A stretch of DNA of 55,123 bases from Aminobacter niigataensis (GTDB lineage: Bacteria; Pseudomonadota; Alphaproteobacteria; Rhizobiales; Rhizobiaceae): the NCBI RefSeq assembly GCF_014200015.1, contig NZ_JACHOT010000012.1, forward strand, positions 1-55,123, read 5' to 3'. A model generated the notes under the pieces. The model did not search any database and was not told the DNA's origin. It worked only from the letters and a program-made list of their open reading frames with translations. Shown here piece by piece: positions 51,101 to 55,123 of this stretch (position 1 is the stretch's first letter; each line of letters begins with the position of its first letter). Position numbers and translations under genes: made by a program.

Positions 51101-51560
51101 ATGGCGACCCCTAGCGCCTTGAAACTGCGTATTGAAGGAATGGATTGCGGATCCTGCGCGATCAAAATCGAAAACGCGATGAGGCGGCTACCGGGCGAAA
51201 GCGACATCAATGTCAGCCAAAAAAGCCAGGAGAGCGTCTCGCTCTCACTCGATGAAAACAGAACCTCGCCTCGGACAATCGAGGACAAGATTCGGGCGCT
51301 CGGCTTCACGCCGATCAGTGATCGACAAGAATCTCCGGCGATGTCAGGCTGCCTGCCTCAGCGGCGTCGGGAGGCATGGTGGCAAGGCCGGAAAGGTCGC
51401 CTGGTGGTTTTACGGGAGCAATGTTCGCCCTCGCCTTCGTTTTGGCGCAGATCGAACGGCAATTGGGTCTGGGCATATTCTGCTGCTGCGCTCGTCAGCA
51501 AACGCGTTGCGCCTCTTGCGGCATGGCCGGTATGCCACGAGCAATAAGAAGAAAGGATAG
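51101..51560 (+). pseudogene. Second P1B-type ATPase reduced to its two ends
   Basis: The N-terminal HMA domain is intact (LKLRIEGMDCGSCAIKIENA, start ATG 51101), followed by a linker and AWWQGRKGRL, the run into the first membrane helix. In another frame TGAMFALAFVLAQIERQLG supplies part of that helix. Then, in a third frame, the gene's C-terminal tail appears (SSANALRLLRHGRYATSNKK, stop at 51558-51560). Everything between, including all catalytic motifs, is deleted. This repeats the kind of loss seen in ATPase 1. Confidence 0.8.
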
Positions 51561-51564
51561 ATTC

Positions 51565-52068
51565 ATGCGATTGAATGTTTTGACCGTCGCCGCAGCGACC
51601 CTGGCGGCACTGATGGTTTCCATCCCGGCCAGCGCTCAGGAATACACAGTGGGCACGATTAAGATTGTACAGCCTTGGTCACGGGCCACGCCGCCGGCGG
51701 CTCCGGTAGCGGGCGGCTACATCACGCTGACTAACACGGGAACGGAGCCTGATCGCCTTGTTTCCGGTTCATCGCTGATCTCGCAGAAGTTCGAGATCCA
51801 CGAGTCGAAGGTTGTTAGCGGGGTTGCAAGCATGCGACCCGTAGTTGGAGGTATCGAGATCGCGCCTGGTGCTACCGTCATGCTCCAATCCGGCGGGACA
51901 CACATCATGTTCATCAAACCGACGAAACGGTTCGTCAAAGGTGAGAGGTTTCCGGTGACCCTGACCTTCGAAAAGGCAGGATCGATCACAGTCGATTTCG
52001 CTATCCAGGGTCGTGGCGCCTCGGCGCCGACTGAGAACAATGACGGTCACGGGGCAATGGATCAATGA
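51565..52068 (+). CDS. Periplasmic copper chaperone PCu(A)C
   Basis: This 167-aa protein has a signal peptide (MRLNVLTVAAATLAALMVSI, cut near ASA-QEY) and the PCuAC/DUF461 fold with the Cu(I) ligands HESKVVSGVASM (His then Met) and GTHIMFI (His-x-Met). A His/Met-containing tail (NNDGHGAMDQ) may bind more metal. It delivers Cu(I) to SCO1 or cytochrome oxidase CuA. AAAGGA precedes ATG 51565. It overlaps the SCO1 gene by 4 bp (ATGA), which makes functional coupling very likely. Confidence 0.9.
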   Translation: MRLNVLTVAAATLAALMVSIPASAQEYTVGTIKIVQPWSRATPPAAPVAGGYITLTNTGTEPDRLVSGSSLISQKFEIHESKVVSGVASMRPVVGGIEIAPGATVMLQSGGTHIMFIKPTKRFVKGERFPVTLTFEKAGSITVDFAIQGRGASAPTENNDGHGAMDQ

Positions 52069-52691
52069 ATGCTGTAACGACATTCCGCATCGTTGCCTGG
52101 AGTGCGGTCGCTGTCGTCGGTGGGCTGCTCATTGGGTTCAGTGGTATTTTCCCCGGCGTACAGCCACTGCCGACATCCGGAACCGTGTCAAGCACCGGCG
52201 AAGCAGCGGTCGGCGGACCATTCGAGCTGACAACGCATAGGGGCCAGAAATTCACCAATGCCGACGTGGCCGGCAAACCTTACCTGATGTTTTTCGGCTT
52301 TACTTACTGCCCGGACATCTGTCCAACGACATTGTCTGAGCTCACGAGCCTGATGGACGAACTCGGCCCGGACGCCGACCGCTTTTCCCCGCTCTTTATC
52401 ACGGTTGATCCCGAGCGCGACAACCAGCAGGCGCTGGCCGAATACATGACGGCCTTCGACAGCCGCATTGTCGCCCTGCGCGGCACGCCGCAACAGACCG
52501 AGGCCGCCGCCAAGGCGTTCAAGGCCTACTACAAGAAGGTCCCGGTCGATGGCGGCGGCTACACGATGGATCATACGGCGGGCGTCTTCCTGATGGGAGC
52601 CGACGGCCGTTTCATCGGGACGATGGACATGGATGAACCGCGCGAAACCCGTATTGCAAAGCTGCGCCGCCTCATCGAGTCAAAAGCCTGA
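52065..52691 (+). CDS. SCO1/SenC copper-binding thioredoxin-fold protein
   Basis: This 208-aa protein has an N-terminal membrane anchor (FRIVAWSAVAVVGGLLIGFS, about 7-26) and the SCO domain with FGFTYCPDICPTTLSEL (CxxxC copper/thiol site) and the third ligand His in GYTMDHTAGVFLM. It inserts copper into the CuA centre of cytochrome oxidase or reduces its cysteines. Its position between PCuAC and the DsbB/DsbA-like genes supports a periplasmic copper and disulfide unit. Confidence 0.9.
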   Translation: MNAVTTFRIVAWSAVAVVGGLLIGFSGIFPGVQPLPTSGTVSSTGEAAVGGPFELTTHRGQKFTNADVAGKPYLMFFGFTYCPDICPTTLSELTSLMDELGPDADRFSPLFITVDPERDNQQALAEYMTAFDSRIVALRGTPQQTEAAAKAFKAYYKKVPVDGGGYTMDHTAGVFLMGADGRFIGTMDMDEPRETRIAKLRRLIESKA

Positions 52692-52743
52692 ACAGCACAA
52701 GCACCACTTTCAGAACGGAACAACAGACGGAACCTCACGAGAA

Positions 52744-53217
52744 ATGGTTATAGGCAACAACCAGAAGACAAGTCCGGAGGCGGCTAACTCCGATCTTCCC
52801 GATCTTCGCGCATGGGGGCTCCTGCTCGCGGCCTGGCTGGTCGCAATTTCCGCGACGCTCGGCGCCCTCTTCATCGGCGAGATCATGGGCCAGGCGCCAT
52901 GTGTCCTCTGCTGGTTTCAGCGGGCTTTTATGTTCCCGCTTGCGGTGATCCTCACGATCTCCTGCTTTGTCTCGGATTCGAGCGTCTGGCGCTACGCGCT
53001 ACCGCTGGCCATCATCGGTTGGCTCGTCGCACTGTATCATGGCCTTCTATACGGCGGCGTGATCCCGGAGAGCATCGAACCGTGTGGAACCGGCCCGTCC
53101 TGTTCCGGCAGCGATATGAGCATCCTCGGCTGGATTCCCATACCAGCCCTTTCACTGGCCGCGTTTACCGCGATCATTATCCTTCTCATCCTCGTTCGCA
53201 AAAGGTCCATCGCATGA
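52744..53217 (+). CDS. dsbB: DsbB-type disulfide bond formation protein
   Basis: This 157-aa membrane protein has four helices. The first periplasmic pair is in GQAPCVLCWFQRAFMFPLAV (CxxC of DsbB) and the second in EPCGTGPSCSGSDM. It reoxidises the periplasmic DsbA-like partner and passes electrons to quinone. The ATG at 52744 was chosen to match the family start; a longer frame begins inside the SCO1 gene. It overlaps the next gene by 4 bp. Confidence 0.9.
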   Translation: MVIGNNQKTSPEAANSDLPDLRAWGLLLAAWLVAISATLGALFIGEIMGQAPCVLCWFQRAFMFPLAVILTISCFVSDSSVWRYALPLAIIGWLVALYHGLLYGGVIPESIEPCGTGPSCSGSDMSILGWIPIPALSLAAFTAIIILLILVRKRSIA

Positions 53218-53861
53218 ACAGACGCACGACCGTCCTCGCCATTGCCGTTCTGGCGCTGGGAGGTTTCGCAACGGCAGGGTATTTCTACAAAAAAGTCCCT
53301 GTGGATGCGCCAGCTGCCCCGATGCAAGAGTCGAGCACCCTTGTCAGACCTCATTCACCGGTCCTCGGCCCGGCCAATGCGCCGGTCACGATCGTTGAAT
53401 TTTTCGATCCGTCCTGCGAGGCGTGCCGCGCTTTCTATCCGGCCGTGAAGCAGATAATGGACCAATATCCAATCGATGTTCGGGTGGTCCTGCGCTACAC
53501 CCCTTTCCATGAGGGCTCGGACGAGGCTGTACGCATCCTTGAAACGGCCCGATTGCAGAATGTTTTCGTGCCGGTGCTAGAGGCGCTCCTGGCCAAACAA
53601 CCCGAATGGGCCTCAGATAGCGGACCGCAACTCGACAAGGCCTGGGAGGCGGCAGGCGCTGCAGGTCTCGATGTGGCGAAGGCGAAGGAAACGATGCTGG
53701 CGCCACACATCATGGCGACGTTGAACAAGGACATGGAGGACGGAAAAACTATCGGCATCTCGGGAACGCCCACCTTCTTCGTGAATGGCAAACCCTTGCC
53801 CAGCTTCGGGGTGCAGGAGCTTCAGGAACTCGTCCGCGCCGAGGTCGCGGCCGTCCAATGA
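53214..53861 (+). CDS. DsbA-like periplasmic thiol oxidoreductase
   Basis: This 215-aa protein has a signal/anchor segment (TTVLAIAVLALGGFATAGYF), then a thioredoxin-like domain with FFDPSCEACRAFYP (CEAC active site), FVPVLEALLAKQPEW and the cis-Pro loop GISGTPTFFVNGKPLPSFG. It introduces or shuffles disulfides in secreted proteins. It begins within the DsbB stop (ATGA, 53214-53217), so the pair forms a complete oxidation system. It is the last intact gene in the operon. Confidence 0.9.
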   Translation: MNRRTTVLAIAVLALGGFATAGYFYKKVPVDAPAAPMQESSTLVRPHSPVLGPANAPVTIVEFFDPSCEACRAFYPAVKQIMDQYPIDVRVVLRYTPFHEGSDEAVRILETARLQNVFVPVLEALLAKQPEWASDSGPQLDKAWEAAGAAGLDVAKAKETMLAPHIMATLNKDMEDGKTIGISGTPTFFVNGKPLPSFGVQELQELVRAEVAAVQ

Positions 53862-53874
53862 TCCGCGCCGATCC

Positions 53875-54842
53875 ATGACCCGCCGCATGCCGAGCGTTGA
53901 CGTCTTGGTGATCGGCGCAGGGCAAGCCGGGCTCGCGGCAGGATACCATCTGCGTGAGACTGGCTTGCGGTTCTGAATTGTCGATCGTGCGAAGACAATC
54001 GGCGAGAGCTAGAAGGATCGCTACGAGTCCCTGACGCTCTTCACCCCTCGAGCCTATAGCTCGTTGCCGGGACTAAACGTTTCCGGCGCCCCTGACGGCT
54101 ATCCCTCGCGGGAGGAGTTCGCGGCTTATCTGTCCGATTACGCGTCGCACTTTGATTTGCCTGTCTCGCTCGGCGACGGGGTCCGCCTCCTCGCCCGAGC
54201 AGATGACGGGTCTTTCAGCGCCACGCTGGACTCGGGCGAGGAATTGAGCGCGACTCTCGTGATTGTCGCAACGGGCCCGTTCCAGAAGCCGGTCATACCG
54301 ACAATTGGTCGGAAACTTGACGCGTCGATCCTTCAATTGACCGCGGAGACCTATCATCAACCCCGGCAAATTCCCGCCGGCGTCGTCCTAGTGGTGGGCG
54401 ATGGGGCAACGGGGCGGATATCGCGGCAGAGCTTTCCGCGACCCACTCGGTTCTGCTCGCAACCGGGCGGTCGCGGCGGCTGTTGCCCGAGCGCATTCTT
54501 GGGACAAGCATGTGGTGGTGGCTGCGGGCCAGCGGCCTCATGAACGTATCCGGAAAGTCGATCCTCGGGCGATTGATGCGCCACGGCACGTTTCTCCAAG
54601 AAGGCGGTGTGTCCCCGGTGCCCGGGCTGTTTCACGTCGTCCGCCCCTGGCAACGATGGACGGCCTCCGATCAAGCCCTTGACGATCACGCGGGCATCAT
54701 CGCCGACACTCATGACCAAGGCAGACGCGCGATTCCGGTCTTTCGCTTCGGCAATGTCGAGCCAGGAACTGTCGTCCTTGTAGCCCGTCGCCCATACCTC
54801 CGATGTACCAAATCTTAAGCAGTTGCAGACCGCCATAGGCAA
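53875..54842 (+). pseudogene. Flavin-containing monooxygenase pseudogene with inverted C-terminal part
   Basis: The gene starts MPSVDVLVIGAGQAGLAAGY (FAD-binding GxGxxG) but has an in-frame stop at 53974-53976, another near 54010 and a frameshift near 54410. The order PRAYSSLPGL, VIVATGPFQKPVIP, then VVLVVGDGATG (NADPH site) is normal for CzcO-like monooxygenases. After GVSPVPGLFHVVRPWQR (54608-54658) the expected C-terminus appears on the opposite strand: EVWATGYKDDSSWLDI and ASALVMSVGDDARVIVKGL (about 54800-54670). So a local inversion adds to the damage. Confidence 0.75.
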
Positions 54843-55123
54843 AGGAAAGGCTCTTTGATCGATGCTTCTTGCTCTGTGCGACCAGCGTCGACCGCCGGAT
54901 CAACCGCGCAAAGCACGATGATCGTCTACAAGGCAGGCAAAGAAGTTGATCGACAGGTTGGCCGATCCGGCAGCCATCGAGCCCCTTTTGCGTCTGGACG
55001 CGGTAGCACACGAGAATTTCCTTCTGCGAGTCGAAATCGACGTCGAACTTTTCATGTCCTTGAAATCAGAGCGCGACAATCAATCAGCTTCTTAAGCTGG
55101 CAACCTCACACCAGGGTGCCGTT
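54843..55123. other. End of window, no gene recognised
   Basis: The last 280 bp contain no frame with recognisable content on either strand. It may belong to a gene or element that continues beyond the window. Confidence 0.4.

Overview
The window looks like part of a large low-copy plasmid (repABC family) from an alphaproteobacterium of the order Hyphomicrobiales (Rhizobium/Ensifer/Mesorhizobium/Brucella relatives). The main reason is a complete repA-repB-repC operon on the minus strand (4810-8458) with an antisense RNA gene between repB and repC. Many small plasmid-type genes of unknown function, GC-rich coding sequence and several degraded insertion sequences agree with this. I cannot name a species from sequence alone.

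Layout. 1-2350 is gene debris: pieces of an ABC-transporter ATPase, a flavin disulfide oxidoreductase, a serine resolvase and a frameshifted IS110-type transposase. 3035-4744 holds a tyrosine recombinase and a WGR-domain protein. 4810-8458 is repABC. The region upstream of repA contains a perfect (TC)23 dinucleotide tract, and a 15-nt motif occurs on both sides of repA, which I propose as parS-like sites. 9075-15696 is a compact defence-type island: a SIR2-domain protein coupled to an unknown helical partner; a three-gene operon (MerR-like HTH, N6-adenine methylase, PIN nuclease) preceded by three copies of a 17-bp operator-like repeat; and an AbiJ-like HEPN protein. 15891-18397 carries small secreted or lipoprotein genes and a thermonuclease.

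18625-43427 is accessory plasmid backbone. It has two paralogous primase/replicase-like proteins with C-terminal HTH (18625-20424 and 37527-39395), a PcfJ-like protein with leucine-rich repeats, a four-gene operon with two metallophosphoesterases, a C5-cytosine methyltransferase with a large N-terminal extension, a stand-alone M41-type peptidase overlapping a MaoC-like gene, a nucleotidyltransferase toxin candidate with a 72-aa partner, a mini IS5-type element, and many small unknown genes. Non-coding stretches at 31652-31852 and 43724-44111 are rich in hairpins or short repeats and may be functional RNA or DNA elements.

44494-55123 is a metal/thiol region with heavy decay. A broken IS30 transposase is followed by an intact ccdA and a metal P-type ATPase that lost its catalytic core. 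A second, rearranged version follows: Fur-type regulator, broken ccdA, MerR-type regulator and a second core-less ATPase. The intact working unit is an overlapping operon of a periplasmic copper chaperone (PCuAC), SCO1, DsbB and a DsbA-like oxidoreductase (51565-53861). After it lies a flavin monooxygenase pseudogene whose C-terminal part appears inverted.
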